24,981 bases of DNA from a virus. Below the pieces are notes generated by a model, which saw only the letters and a list, made by a program, of their open reading frames with translations, was not told where the DNA came from and made no database searches. Location: the IMG/VR virus record IMGVR_UViG_3300033145_000775, positions 1 through 24,981 of that record; one strand, written 5' to 3'. This document shows, in pieces, positions 1 to 8,622 of this stretch (position 1 is the first letter of the stretch; every line of letters begins with the position of its first letter). A program made the translations under genes and the position numbers.

Positions 1-57
1 GCCAAACGCAAGGTTTTCCAAATTAACCAAGGGGGGGTTAAATCAATAATTGAATAA
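1..57 (+). CDS. 3' end of an upstream gene (partial, unidentified)
   Basis: The first frame is open from the window edge to a TAA at 55-57 and encodes only 18 residues, ending in GGVKSIIE. It would overlap the TTG start of the next gene by 8 bases, as is common in this tightly packed operon. The peptide is too short to assign a family. Frames 2 and 3 have stops at 47-49 and 24-26, so if a gene enters from the left it is most likely this one. Confidence 0.3.
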   Translation, partial: AKRKVFQINQGGVKSIIE

Positions 58-1237
58 CATAGTGAAGTCCCTAAAGCCTTTGATAGTGCCAATAGATAGC
101 GTAAGACCAGACCCTCAAAATGCCAGGAAGCATCCAGAGAGGAATCTGGAGACTATTAAGAAATCGCTCAACACTTATGGTCAACGCAAGCCGATAGTGG
201 TTAATCACAACGACATCATAGAGGCAGGGAATGGACTATGGCAGGCTGCTAAGGAACTTGGCTGGGCGGAGATAGCAGTGGTCAAGGTACAAGATGATGA
301 GGATTACGCAAAGGCTTATGGGATTATGGACAACCAGAGTGCCCTGCTTGCCGATTGGGATTTGCCCACGCTGAAGGATTTGCTAGAAGAACTTGACACC
401 GGAGCCTTTGATATGGAAGCCACAGGGTTTGATGAGAGCGAAATAGAAGACCTGATGACCCAGTGCCATGTGCCAGAAGAAGGTTTAACCGATGATGATG
501 CCGTACCAGAGCCCACAGAATCAAAATCTGTGAAGGGTGACCTCTGGAGTCTAGGGAATCATCGGCTCTTATGTGGTGACGCTACTGTTATAACGGATGT
601 GGAGAGGTTGATGGGTGGGGAGAAGGCGGACATGGTGTTTACCGACCCGCCTTATGGGATAGATTACAGTGGTGGTAGGACACAGGTAGTAAAGCACAAA
701 ACTTACGGTAAAATTCAAGGGGATGCGGAGCAGGATATTAGCTACTTTATAGAAGCTATTTTATCAATAGATGCTTCTGATAAATGGGTGTGTTGCTCAC
801 CCGTAAATTTACCACCTGCTTTACGGCCTTTTGACACAATAGGTGGTGTGAATGCCATTGTTGTTTGGGATAAGGGGCGTCCAGGTCTGGGGTATCAATG
901 GATACGACGCCAATGTGAATTTATTTTGTTTTCAACTAAACGACAAAAACATAAAGAAGACAAGAGTGAATTGGATTTATGGTCTATCAGTGTTGATGCA
1001 GGCAAAGATTATCAACATGGGACACAAAAACCAGTTGCACTCGCTGAACGAGCTATAAATTATTCCAGCAAAGTTAAAGATATTGTCCTTGACCCCTATG
1101 GTGGCTCTGGCTTCACACTAATAGCCTGCGAGAAGCTAGACCGCAGGTGCTGCATGATAGAAATAGCCCCCCATTATTGCGATGTAATCATAGAGAGGTG
1201 GCAAAACTACACGGGCAAGAAGGCAGTTAAATTATGA
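50..1237 (+). CDS. ParB-like N-terminal domain fused to a DNA methyltransferase
   Basis: This 395-residue protein most likely methylates adenine (N6) or cytosine (N4) in phage or host DNA. Residues about 10-95 form a ParB/Srx-like domain with the NARKHP segment and an EAGNGLWQAA stretch matching the GxxRxxA-type box. The C-terminal half is a beta-class methyltransferase: catalytic motif IV is TDPPYGI (D199-Y202) and the SAM-binding motif I, DPYGGSG, follows at 348-354 near the C terminus. DPPY favours adenine but does not prove it. The TTG at 50 directly follows an in-frame stop at 47-49 and lies 12 bases after a G-rich SD; GTG at 62 is an alternative. The stop overlaps the TerS start (ATGA). 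This fusion is common beside terminase genes in phages, where it may protect packaged DNA. The stretch from about 690 to 1080 looks more AT-rich than its surroundings. Confidence 0.9.
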   Translation: MNNIVKSLKPLIVPIDSVRPDPQNARKHPERNLETIKKSLNTYGQRKPIVVNHNDIIEAGNGLWQAAKELGWAEIAVVKVQDDEDYAKAYGIMDNQSALLADWDLPTLKDLLEELDTGAFDMEATGFDESEIEDLMTQCHVPEEGLTDDDAVPEPTESKSVKGDLWSLGNHRLLCGDATVITDVERLMGGEKADMVFTDPPYGIDYSGGRTQVVKHKTYGKIQGDAEQDISYFIEAILSIDASDKWVCCSPVNLPPALRPFDTIGGVNAIVVWDKGRPGLGYQWIRRQCEFILFSTKRQKHKEDKSELDLWSISVDAGKDYQHGTQKPVALAERAINYSSKVKDIVLDPYGGSGFTLIACEKLDRRCCMIEIAPHYCDVIIERWQNYTGKKAVKL

Positions 1238-1707
1238 AGCCAGGGCCGAAAACGAAACCGACAAAGCTGAAGCAGCTTGAGGGCGATATACATAAAGAGC
1301 GATGGAATCCGAATGAGCCACAGCCGAAGGTATCTAGGCCACGATGTCCTCAGAATTTAAGTGATGAGGCGCGGAAGGAATGGCGCAGGATAGTACCTGA
1401 GCTCGAGGCCCTGGGATTATTGACCACGATTGATAGGGCTGCTTTGGCTGCCTATTGTGCTGCGTGGGGGAGGTTCATTGAGGCGGAGAAGGTAATTAAA
1501 GAGAAGGGGTCACTTTATAAAACGGCTAATGGGAATGTGATAATCTCGCCTATGCTGTCGGTAGCTAATAGAGCTATGGAGCAGATGCGAGTATTCGGTG
1601 CTGAATTTGGGCTTACGCCTAGTTCGAGGACTAGGATTAGCGCAACACCACAGGAAAGTGACGACCCACTTGATAGGCTACTGGGTACTACAGGGCGGCG
1701 TAATTAA
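1234..1707 (+). CDS. terS: Terminase small subunit, P27 family
   Basis: This 157-residue protein matches the P27-type phage terminase small subunit: a basic N terminus (MKPGPKTKPTKLKQLEGD), then an alpha-helical core with the LSDEARKEWRRIVPELEALG stretch, the AALAAYCAAWGRF helix, and a C-terminal helix containing SVANRAMEQMRVF followed by GLTPSSRTR. TerS recognises the packaging site and stimulates the TerL ATPase. The length is usual for the family. Its ATG overlaps the stop of the methyltransferase gene, and TerL begins 2 bases after its stop, so the three are translationally linked. Confidence 0.93.
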   Translation: MKPGPKTKPTKLKQLEGDIHKERWNPNEPQPKVSRPRCPQNLSDEARKEWRRIVPELEALGLLTTIDRAALAAYCAAWGRFIEAEKVIKEKGSLYKTANGNVIISPMLSVANRAMEQMRVFGAEFGLTPSSRTRISATPQESDDPLDRLLGTTGRRN

Positions 1708-1709
1708 AG

Positions 1710-4286
1710 ATGGCTAGATATAACAAAGAATTGGCCGATAGAGCTGTCTTTTTTATACAGCATCTCAAGCATACAAAGGGGGAGTGGGCAGGGCAACCTT
1801 TCGTCTTGTTGCCCTGGCAGGAGAAGATAATTAGGGATGTCTTCGGCACTGTAAAGGACGATGGCTACAGGCAATACAACACTGTCTATATTGAGGTGCC
1901 AAAGAAAAATGGGAAGGCATTAGCTCTTGATACACCTTTACCGACACCCAGAGGGTGGACAACTATAGGGGATGTGAATGTGGGTGATATTCTTTTTGAT
2001 GAAGATGGCAACGAGTGTAGTGTTGTTGCTGTTACGGATGTTATGTATGGTCGGCCATGTTATGAGGTGATATTCGCAGATGGTGAGCGGATAATAGCAG
2101 ATGAGCAGCACCAATGGCTAACGAAGACATATATTCCATGGTTGAAAACAGGCATACACACAACCTTAGAGATAAAGAACACATTGGGGTATCAAAATGG
2201 GCGGAACCACAAAATAAGATTGCCCAAATCCATCAAATTAGAAGATAAAGAATTACCAATTCCCCCTTATGTTTTAGGGGTATGGCTTGGTGATGGCTCT
2301 TCTCGGTCGGCCAGTTTTACTTGTAGTTATAATGATTATCAAATAGTCGAAGAAGTAAATAGATGTGGGATTGAGACTAGAGAGTATAAGTCAAGCAATG
2401 AGAATAGTGGGCAGTTTGGTTTAGGTAATGGGGATAGAACGCAGAAAGCTAGGAATAAATCCATCCAGGCTGATATGCGCAAGCTAGGTTTATTACATAA
2501 AAAGCATATTCCCCAAGATTATTTAAGGGCATCAGTGTCGCAGAGGTTGGAGTTGTTACAGGGACTGATGGACACTGATGGATATATATCAAAAGCAGGA
2601 CAATGCGAGTTCACGACAACAAGTGAAGAATTGAGAGATGGTGTACTGGAATTATTGGCTTCGTTAGGGCTGAAGCGAACCTCAAAAACAGCTATCGCAA
2701 AATTAAACGGGAAAGATTGTGGACTTAAATACAGGATACAGTTTTATGCTTATGATGATGTTCCTGTATTTAAGCTAAAGAGGAAGATAGTTAGGCAGAA
2801 GCCAAGACCTCTACGGAAAACACGCAATGCATACAAGAAAATAATTGCTGTTAATCCTACTAAGTCAGTACCAGTAAAATGCATACAGGTAGATTCGCCG
2901 TCTGGTTTATTTCTGGCTGGCAAATCAATGGTGCCAACACATAATAGCGAATTAGCAGCCGCCGTAGCCCTGTATCTGTTATTTGGTGATGGGGAGCCTG
3001 GGGCAGAAGTATATGGTGCTGCCGCCGATAGATTCCAAGCTAGTATCGTATACAATGTGGCTGCTCAGATGGCGAGGCAGGAGCCAGCACTTACTAAGCG
3101 GTCACGGGTACTCGATAGTATTAAGCGGATAGTGGTATATAGCTCTAATAGCTTCTACCAGGTGCTTTCAGCAGAGGCCTTTACGAAGCATGGGCTGAAT
3201 GTACATGGATGTATATTCGATGAGCTACATACCCAGCCCAACAGGGAGCTATTTGATGTACTCACTAAGGGGAGTGGGGATGCCAGAAGACAACCGCTGT
3301 ACTTCCTGATAACCACTGCCGGAATAGACCGCAACAGCATTTGCTGGGAGGTTCACGAGAAGGCCAGACAGATATTGAATGGGACACGGGAAGACCCGAC
3401 ATTCTACCCGGTTCTATATGGGCTTGATGATGATGAGGATTGGGGGGATGAGGTTAACTGGTATAAGGTCAATCCGTCACTGGATGCGATTATTGATATT
3501 GAGAAAGTAAGAGCTCATTACCATGAAGCGAAGCAGAGCAAAACCGAGGAGAATGTCTTTCGGCAGTTACGATTAAACCAGTGGGTGAAACAGTCTGTGC
3601 GCTGGATGCAACTTGATAAATGGGACGCCAGTGATGGCAAGGTGGATACAGAGAAGCTGAAAGGACAGCCCTGCTATGCCGGTCTTGACCTATCTTCTAC
3701 CACCGATTTGACGGCATTATGTTTAGTATTCCCACAAGCCGATGGGACTTATGATATTTTGGCACACTTCTGGATACCGGAAGAGACCATGCGAGAGCGT
3801 GAACGGCGAGACAGAGTACCCTATACCAACTGGGTAGAGCAGGGTTATGTTACCGCTACGCCGGGCAATGTCATAGATTATGGCTTTGTTCAACAGACAT
3901 TAGAAGGCTATGCCAGCGAATATGATATCAAGGAAGTAGCTTTTGACCGATGGGGAGCGACCAAACTGTCACAGGATTTGACTAATGCTGGCTTCACCAT
4001 GGTGGAGTTCGGGCAAGGGTATAAATCTATGTCGGCACCGACTAAGGAACTGGAGACTTTGGTGCTGGGACGGCGGTTAAGACATGGTGGCAATCCAGTG
4101 TTGCGTTGGAATATAGATAATCTGGTAGTGAAGCAGGACCCTGCGGGGAATATAAAACCTGATAAACAAAAGTCCACGCAGAAAATAGATGGTGCTGTGG
4201 CTTTAATTATGGCACTAGACAGGGCCACAAGGCATTCAGAAGCAGAAACATCAATCTATGAAACCGAAGGATTAATGATTATTTAG
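1710..4286 (+). CDS. terL: Terminase large subunit (HK97-type ATPase/nuclease) interrupted by an intein
   Basis: TerL is the motor that pumps DNA into the prohead and cuts it. The reading frame has 858 codons, but residues 70-412 are an intein, so the spliced protein would have about 515 residues, typical for this family. The Walker A loop, PKKNGK-SEL, is split exactly between Lys69 and Ser413. Walker B is CIFDELH (D504, E505), followed by the coupling motif LITTAG. The RNase-H-like nuclease domain supplies acidic residues at D660 (GLDLSS), D746 (AFDRWG) and D828 (KIDGAV). It begins 2 bases after terS and ends 9 bases before the portal gene. Because the intein disrupts the P-loop, the unspliced precursor should lack ATPase activity. 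Confidence 0.95.
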   Translation: MARYNKELADRAVFFIQHLKHTKGEWAGQPFVLLPWQEKIIRDVFGTVKDDGYRQYNTVYIEVPKKNGKALALDTPLPTPRGWTTIGDVNVGDILFDEDGNECSVVAVTDVMYGRPCYEVIFADGERIIADEQHQWLTKTYIPWLKTGIHTTLEIKNTLGYQNGRNHKIRLPKSIKLEDKELPIPPYVLGVWLGDGSSRSASFTCSYNDYQIVEEVNRCGIETREYKSSNENSGQFGLGNGDRTQKARNKSIQADMRKLGLLHKKHIPQDYLRASVSQRLELLQGLMDTDGYISKAGQCEFTTTSEELRDGVLELLASLGLKRTSKTAIAKLNGKDCGLKYRIQFYAYDDVPVFKLKRKIVRQKPRPLRKTRNAYKKIIAVNPTKSVPVKCIQVDSPSGLFLAGKSMVPTHNSELAAAVALYLLFGDGEPGAEVYGAAADRFQASIVYNVAAQMARQEPALTKRSRVLDSIKRIVVYSSNSFYQVLSAEAFTKHGLNVHGCIFDELHTQPNRELFDVLTKGSGDARRQPLYFLITTAGIDRNSICWEVHEKARQILNGTREDPTFYPVLYGLDDDEDWGDEVNWYKVNPSLDAIIDIEKVRAHYHEAKQSKTEENVFRQLRLNQWVKQSVRWMQLDKWDASDGKVDTEKLKGQPCYAGLDLSSTTDLTALCLVFPQADGTYDILAHFWIPEETMRERERRDRVPYTNWVEQGYVTATPGNVIDYGFVQQTLEGYASEYDIKEVAFDRWGATKLSQDLTNAGFTMVEFGQGYKSMSAPTKELETLVLGRRLRHGGNPVLRWNIDNLVVKQDPAGNIKPDKQKSTQKIDGAVALIMALDRATRHSEAETSIYETEGLMII
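1917..2945 (+). other. Intein with LAGLIDADG homing endonuclease, class 3-like, inside TerL Walker A
   Basis: The in-frame insertion covers TerL residues 70-412 (343 residues). It starts with Ala70 instead of the usual Cys or Ser (ALALDTPLPTPRGW, block A) and ends VPTHN followed by Ser413 as the +1 residue. Block B is ADEQHQWLT with H134 and W136; block F is VKCIQVDSPSGLF with C391; block G has T410 just before His-Asn. Trp in block B, Cys in block F and Thr in block G, with no N-terminal nucleophile, is the signature of class 3 inteins, which use the block F Cys to form the branched intermediate. Two endonuclease motifs are visible: LGVWLGDGS (189-197) and LLQGLMDTDGYI (282-293). Its DNA looks more AT-rich than the flanking TerL DNA, suggesting separate ancestry. 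Confidence 0.93.
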
Positions 4287-4295
4287 GAGCAGCAT

Positions 4296-6272
4296 ATGCC
4301 CAATCCGTTGATGAGGATTTTACAAAGGATTAATAAGCGATACTCAGTGGCTGATTTAGATGACGATATGGATTTAGTGGCGATAGGTAGGGCGGCAGCT
4401 ACTGGGGTAATGGTTACTGAAGGCACTGCACTTTATTCTACTGCTGTGTGGGCATGTGTCCGTCTATTAGCAGAGACAACAGCCTCTTTGCCGCTACCTG
4501 TTTACAGGCGACTTAAACCAAGGGGCAAGGAGCGTGCTTCTGACCATCACCTGTATGACATATTACATAATGCTCCCAATCCTGAAATGAGCTCCTTTAG
4601 TTTCCGCGAGGCTTTACAGGGGCATCTAGCAACATGGGGTAATGCCTATGCTGAGATAGAGTGGGCAGGGAATGGCCAGGTGAAGGCGTTGTGGCCTCTG
4701 CGCCCTGATAAGATGCGAGTGGCACGGCAGGATGGGGAAATCAAATATGTCTACATGCTACCTGATGGCACTCAGGTAGTGTTGTCAGCCTGGCGGATAT
4801 TCCATATACCTGGTTTTGGGTATGATGGTTTGGTGGGCTATTCGCCTATAAGAATGGCAAGGGAAGCAATAGGCTTATCGCTGGCGACTGAGGAGTTCGG
4901 GGCCAGGTTCTTTGGTAATGGGGCTCAACCAGGTGGTGCTCTAAGGCATCCAGGGAGATTAGACAAACCTGCGCGAGAGAATCTGCGCAAATCGTGGGAA
5001 CAAGCGCATAAAGGTTTATCTAATCAACACCGTATAGCTGTTCTTGAAGAAGGTATGGATTATAAACAGATTGGCATACCCCCGGAGGATGCGCAATTCC
5101 TTCAAACGAGACAGTTCCAGGTGAATGAGATAGCGAGGTTTTACCATATTCCTCCCCATATGATAGGGGACTTGGATCGTGCGACCTACAGTAACATTGA
5201 GCAACAGAGCATAGAGTTTGTGGTCTATACCATGCGCCCCTGGCTAACCCGGTGGGAGCAGACGATAACCCGCAAGTTACTTATTGGGGATGATAGCACA
5301 AAATACTTCGCCGAGTTCTTAATTGAAGGACTATTGCGTGGTGATTCGCAATCTCGTGCTCAGTATTATAAAGAGCTGTTTTATATGGGGTCGTTAAGCC
5401 CCAATGATATTCGAGAAAAAGAGAATATGAACCCTATTGATGGTGGGGATGAGTACTATGTGCCACTGAATATGGTACCAGTTAGTATGGCGGAGGCCAT
5501 AAAATTACCTGAAGCGAAGGGTAGAAATCCGATAACAGAGAAGCGCGGGAATAAACGAGGGGCTTTGATAAGACATCGGACTGCTGCCTCTTATCGGAGG
5601 GTATTCGCTGATGCCGGTAAAAGGATAGTGGAAAGGGAAAAGAATAATATCTTGAGAGCTGCCAAGAAGCATTTGTCTTCACGAGACTCACTGAGCTTTG
5701 AAGAGTGGCTGAATGATTTTTATCGGGACTTCCCAGAATATATTACCAAGCAGATAAAGTCGGCTATGTTTAGTTTGGCTGAGGCTATACAGCCACTTGC
5801 TGCTGAAGAGATAGGGGCTGATTCACGAGATATTAAACAATTTCTCCAGGAGTATATAGCTGCCTTTAACGCACGCTATACTGGCTCATCTAGAGGACAG
5901 ATTAGATTCCTACTCAGAGAAGCAGCAGACGCTAACACTGATCCGATAGAGGCGATAGAGGGAAGACTGGATGAATGGGAACAGAGGCGCCCCAATAAGG
6001 TTGCTATGAATGAGACGGTACAGCTTTCTAACGCAGTGGCCAGAACAGTATTTGCTGGTGGAGGCATCAGGGAGGTTGTTTGGATGGCTGTTGGCTCAGA
6101 TATTTGCCCGTTCTGCGAGGAAATGGATGGTAAGGTAGTGGGGATAGAACAGGAGTTCGTGTCGGCTGATACCACACTGGAGGCAGAGGGTAAGAGTGAT
6201 ATGCAGATAAACCGTCCTGCATCTCACCCCCCGTTGCATAATGGATGTGAATGCCAGATATCCTCTGGCTAA
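4296..6272 (+). CDS. Portal protein fused to a MuF-type head morphogenesis domain
   Basis: This 658-residue protein combines two head functions. Residues about 1-400 match the HK97-family portal: the STAVWACVRLLAETTASLPL segment, then HDILHNAPNPEM-like sequence (seen as YDILHNAPN), WGNAYAEI, and FQVNEIARFYHIPPHMIGD. The portal is the dodecameric ring through which DNA enters and to which the tail attaches. The C-terminal part matches the MuF head-morphogenesis domain: CPFCEEMDGKVV near residue 604 and HPPLHNGCEC near the end, a Cys/His set likely to bind metal. Portal-MuF fusions are known, since the two genes are normally neighbours. The ATG follows a GGAG SD at 4287-4290. A hairpin terminator lies 29 bases after the stop. 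Confidence 0.93.
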   Translation: MPNPLMRILQRINKRYSVADLDDDMDLVAIGRAAATGVMVTEGTALYSTAVWACVRLLAETTASLPLPVYRRLKPRGKERASDHHLYDILHNAPNPEMSSFSFREALQGHLATWGNAYAEIEWAGNGQVKALWPLRPDKMRVARQDGEIKYVYMLPDGTQVVLSAWRIFHIPGFGYDGLVGYSPIRMAREAIGLSLATEEFGARFFGNGAQPGGALRHPGRLDKPARENLRKSWEQAHKGLSNQHRIAVLEEGMDYKQIGIPPEDAQFLQTRQFQVNEIARFYHIPPHMIGDLDRATYSNIEQQSIEFVVYTMRPWLTRWEQTITRKLLIGDDSTKYFAEFLIEGLLRGDSQSRAQYYKELFYMGSLSPNDIREKENMNPIDGGDEYYVPLNMVPVSMAEAIKLPEAKGRNPITEKRGNKRGALIRHRTAASYRRVFADAGKRIVEREKNNILRAAKKHLSSRDSLSFEEWLNDFYRDFPEYITKQIKSAMFSLAEAIQPLAAEEIGADSRDIKQFLQEYIAAFNARYTGSSRGQIRFLLREAADANTDPIEAIEGRLDEWEQRRPNKVAMNETVQLSNAVARTVFAGGGIREVVWMAVGSDICPFCEEMDGKVVGIEQEFVSADTTLEAEGKSDMQINRPASHPPLHNGCECQISSG

Positions 6273-6300
6273 ATCCTAGTAGCAATCGAATATGAAGATA

Positions 6301-6326
6301 AAGGCGCTCATTGTGAGCGCCTTTTT
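6301..6326 (+). terminator. Rho-independent terminator-like hairpin between portal and protease genes
   Basis: A perfect 10-bp stem (6301-6310 with 6314-6323, AAGGCGCTCA arm) closes a TTG triloop, and the 3' arm runs into five T residues at 6322-6326. It sits inside the head operon, 14 bases before the protease ATG, so it may attenuate transcription into the protease and capsid genes rather than end the transcript. Confidence 0.75.
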
Positions 6327-6340
6327 CATTGGAGGACATT

Positions 6341-7240
6341 ATGCCACAGCCAAAACCCAAAGATGGTGAAACAAAAGATGAGTTTTTACAGCGCTGTATG
6401 GGCAATAAAGTCATGAATGATGAGTACCCCGATGAGAAGCAGCGCTATGCCGTCTGCAACAGTATATGGGCAAAGGAGAAAAAGGATATGAATAAACAGA
6501 CCGTAGCCCCTCAAATTGATGGGACACTCGAAAAGAGGACATTTACATTTGCGGAATTGCGAGTAGAGGATGGAGACAAGCCCAAGATTACAGGGCATGC
6601 TGCTGTATTCAATAAACTCTCGGAGAATCTTGGCGGTTTTCGTGAGCGCATAGCTCCTGGTGCCTTTGAGAAAACGATAGAGAAATCAGATGTCCGGGCA
6701 TTGATAAACCATGATTCCAACTTGGTGCTTGGGCGCAACAAAAGCGGGACTCTGCGTCTTGAAGAGGATAAAAGAGGATTAGCCATAGAGATTGACCCGC
6801 CTGACACCAGCTATGCCAGAGACCTCATTGAGTCGCTGAAACGCGGGGATATAGACCAGATGTCCTTTGGCTTCGTTGCTACCAAGGATAGCTGGGAGCA
6901 TGTAGAAGGCAAAGAGAGTATCCGCACCTTGTTAGAGGTGGAGTTGTTTGATGTCTCCCCTGTAACCTACCCCGCATATCCCCAGACCGATGTGAAGGTT
7001 AGGTCATTATTTACCGAAGCTGGCCTGGACTATGACGCCCTTAGCGGTGTCCTGATGAGAGCGAAACAGAATATTCCTTTAACTGGGGCGGATTATCAAC
7101 TGCTCCAGAGTTCAATAGACATTCTCAACAACTACCTACCAGGTGAAACTGAGGGCTTGGACAGTCAGGGTGCTCACGATGATGGGCATGTTGATTGTTT
7201 GATGAATCTAAGGCGGAGACTGGAATTGGTAGCTAACTAA
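6341..7240 (+). CDS. Prohead maturation protease, HK97 type (peptidase family S78)
   Basis: This protease cleaves the delta domain from the major capsid protein during head maturation. The ATG at 6341 is chosen because GGAGG at 6331-6335 lies 5 bases upstream; a TTG at 6329 would add 4 residues. From this start the protein has 299 residues. A 45-residue N-terminal extension has a DEFLQRCMG ... YAVCNSIW pattern that is often found ahead of phage proteases. The protease core follows: ITGHAAVFN, IAPGAFEKTI, INHDSN with the likely catalytic His124, DQMSFGF with the likely catalytic Ser175, and the family's FDVSPVTYPAYP motif. A second in-frame ATG at 6488, preceded by GGAG, could give a form without the extension. 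It lies directly upstream of its capsid substrate. Confidence 0.95.
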   Translation: MPQPKPKDGETKDEFLQRCMGNKVMNDEYPDEKQRYAVCNSIWAKEKKDMNKQTVAPQIDGTLEKRTFTFAELRVEDGDKPKITGHAAVFNKLSENLGGFRERIAPGAFEKTIEKSDVRALINHDSNLVLGRNKSGTLRLEEDKRGLAIEIDPPDTSYARDLIESLKRGDIDQMSFGFVATKDSWEHVEGKESIRTLLEVELFDVSPVTYPAYPQTDVKVRSLFTEAGLDYDALSGVLMRAKQNIPLTGADYQLLQSSIDILNNYLPGETEGLDSQGAHDDGHVDCLMNLRRRLELVAN

Positions 7241-7261
7241 TTTTAGGAGGTAAAAACCAAA

Positions 7262-8566
7262 ATGGAAAAGATACTTGAAATGCGCCAAAAGCGTTCTGTG
7301 CTTATCGAGGAGGCAAGAGCCATACTAGATAAAGCCGAGGAAGAGGAACGCAACCTCACGGAGGAGGAACAGGAAAAGTATGATGGTCTTATAGCTCGTG
7401 CTCAGGAAGCCAAAGGGCGTGAGGATCGGTATGTGGAACTACATGGCTTGGGCGATGAGCTGAGGCACCTCGAGGTTCACAAACCGGAACCAGAATCGGC
7501 GTCTCCAGTAGGTGGGCCATTCCGCAGTCTTGGCGAACAGCTAATGGCTGTAGTTCATTCCTCACAACCCGGTGCGAGCATAGACTCACGCCTGTTAGAG
7601 GTTCGTGCTGCCAGTGGCTTGAGCGAAGGCATCCCGGCTGATGGTGGCTTCCTGGTACAGTCTGATTTCGCTACTGAGCTTCTCAAGAGAACATATCTGA
7701 CCGGTATACTGGCAAATCGTTGTCGGAAAATACCCCTGAGTGCAAATTCCAATGGCATAAAAATCAATGCGGTAGATGAAACAAGCCGTGCTGATGGCTC
7801 GCGCTGGGGTGGTGTCCTGGCATATTGGGCAGCAGAGGCGGGAACTGTCACTGCGAAGCAGCCTAAATTCCGTCAGATTAACCTGGAGCTTAACAAGCTC
7901 ATGGGGCTTTGCTATGGCACAGATGAACTTATCCAGGATGCGGCTGCCCTTGAGTCGGTAATTATGCAGGCGTTCTCCGAGGAGTTCGGCTTCAAGCTGG
8001 ACGATGCCATAGTCAATGGCGATGGCGCCGGCAAACCGCTGGGCATTATGAGCTCGCCCTGTAAGGTCTCTGTATCTAAGGAAACTGGGCAATCTGCCGC
8101 CACTGTTGTCACCGAGAATATCCTTAAAATGTGGAAGCGCCTGTGGGCTAGAAGCCGTGCTAACTCTGTCTGGCTCATTAACCAGGATATTGAGGACCAA
8201 CTAGAGCTGCTCTCGGTTGCTATCGGTACTGGTGGCGAATTAGCTCGCCTGTATGATCCACCTGGAAGCCCGACAAATAACACTGCTTTCGGGAAGATTA
8301 AGGGCAGGCCAGTTATGCCTATTGAACAGTGCCAGACACTGGGTACCAGCGGCGACATAATTCTTGCTGACCTCAGCCAGTATGTCCTGGTTGATAAGAG
8401 TGCGATGCAGTCCGCCAGCTCTATCCATGTGAAGTTCATAAATGATGAGACCACCTTCCGATTCATCTACAGGGTAGATGGTCAGCCAATCTGGAACTCG
8501 CCTCTTACCCCTTATAAGGGCAGCAACACTCTTAGCCCGTTTGTGGTACTGGCGACTCGAAGCTAA
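7262..8566 (+). CDS. Major capsid protein, HK97 fold
   Basis: This 434-residue protein matches the HK97-like major capsid family. Residues 1 to about 80 form a charged coiled coil (MRQKRSVLIEEARAILDK, then Glu-rich), the delta domain that acts as an internal scaffold and is removed by the upstream protease. The shell-forming part begins near residue 115 with GIPADGGFLVQSDFATELL and contains WAAEAGTVTAKQPKFRQI, LIQDAAALESVI and DAIVNGDGAGKPLGIM, all hallmarks of the fold. The cleavage site is not certain from sequence but probably lies between residues 80 and 115. A strong AGGAGG SD precedes the ATG by about 9 bases. A G/C-rich hairpin follows 6 bases after the stop. Confidence 0.96.
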   Translation: MEKILEMRQKRSVLIEEARAILDKAEEEERNLTEEEQEKYDGLIARAQEAKGREDRYVELHGLGDELRHLEVHKPEPESASPVGGPFRSLGEQLMAVVHSSQPGASIDSRLLEVRAASGLSEGIPADGGFLVQSDFATELLKRTYLTGILANRCRKIPLSANSNGIKINAVDETSRADGSRWGGVLAYWAAEAGTVTAKQPKFRQINLELNKLMGLCYGTDELIQDAAALESVIMQAFSEEFGFKLDDAIVNGDGAGKPLGIMSSPCKVSVSKETGQSAATVVTENILKMWKRLWARSRANSVWLINQDIEDQLELLSVAIGTGGELARLYDPPGSPTNNTAFGKIKGRPVMPIEQCQTLGTSGDIILADLSQYVLVDKSAMQSASSIHVKFINDETTFRFIYRVDGQPIWNSPLTPYKGSNTLSPFVVLATRS

Positions 8567-8572
8567 GTAAAG

Positions 8573-8595
8573 GAGGGGGAGGCTTACTCCCCCTC
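8573..8595 (+). other. G/C-rich hairpin just after the capsid gene
   Basis: A 9-bp perfect stem (8573-8581 with 8587-8595, GAGGGGGAG arm) encloses the 5-base loop GCTTA. No T-run follows, so it is not a classical terminator; it may protect the capsid mRNA end or mark a processing site. Confidence 0.55.
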
Positions 8596-8622
8596 TAACT
8601 AAAAATATGGAGGTTGAAAGAA

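Noticed and set aside
852-1058. 68-codon plus-strand frame inside the methyltransferase gene
   Set aside because: It overlaps the catalytic domain in another frame, has no SD, and no domain pattern.
1917-2945. Group I or II intron or frameshift as cause of the TerL insertion
   Set aside because: The insertion keeps the reading frame and has all splicing and endonuclease motifs of an intein at protein level, so no RNA intron is needed.
7595-8200. 201-codon open frame on the minus strand inside the major capsid gene
   Set aside because: It lies wholly antisense to a capsid gene with clear family motifs, has no SD or neighbours in its direction, and its composition looks like a shadow of the plus-strand codons.
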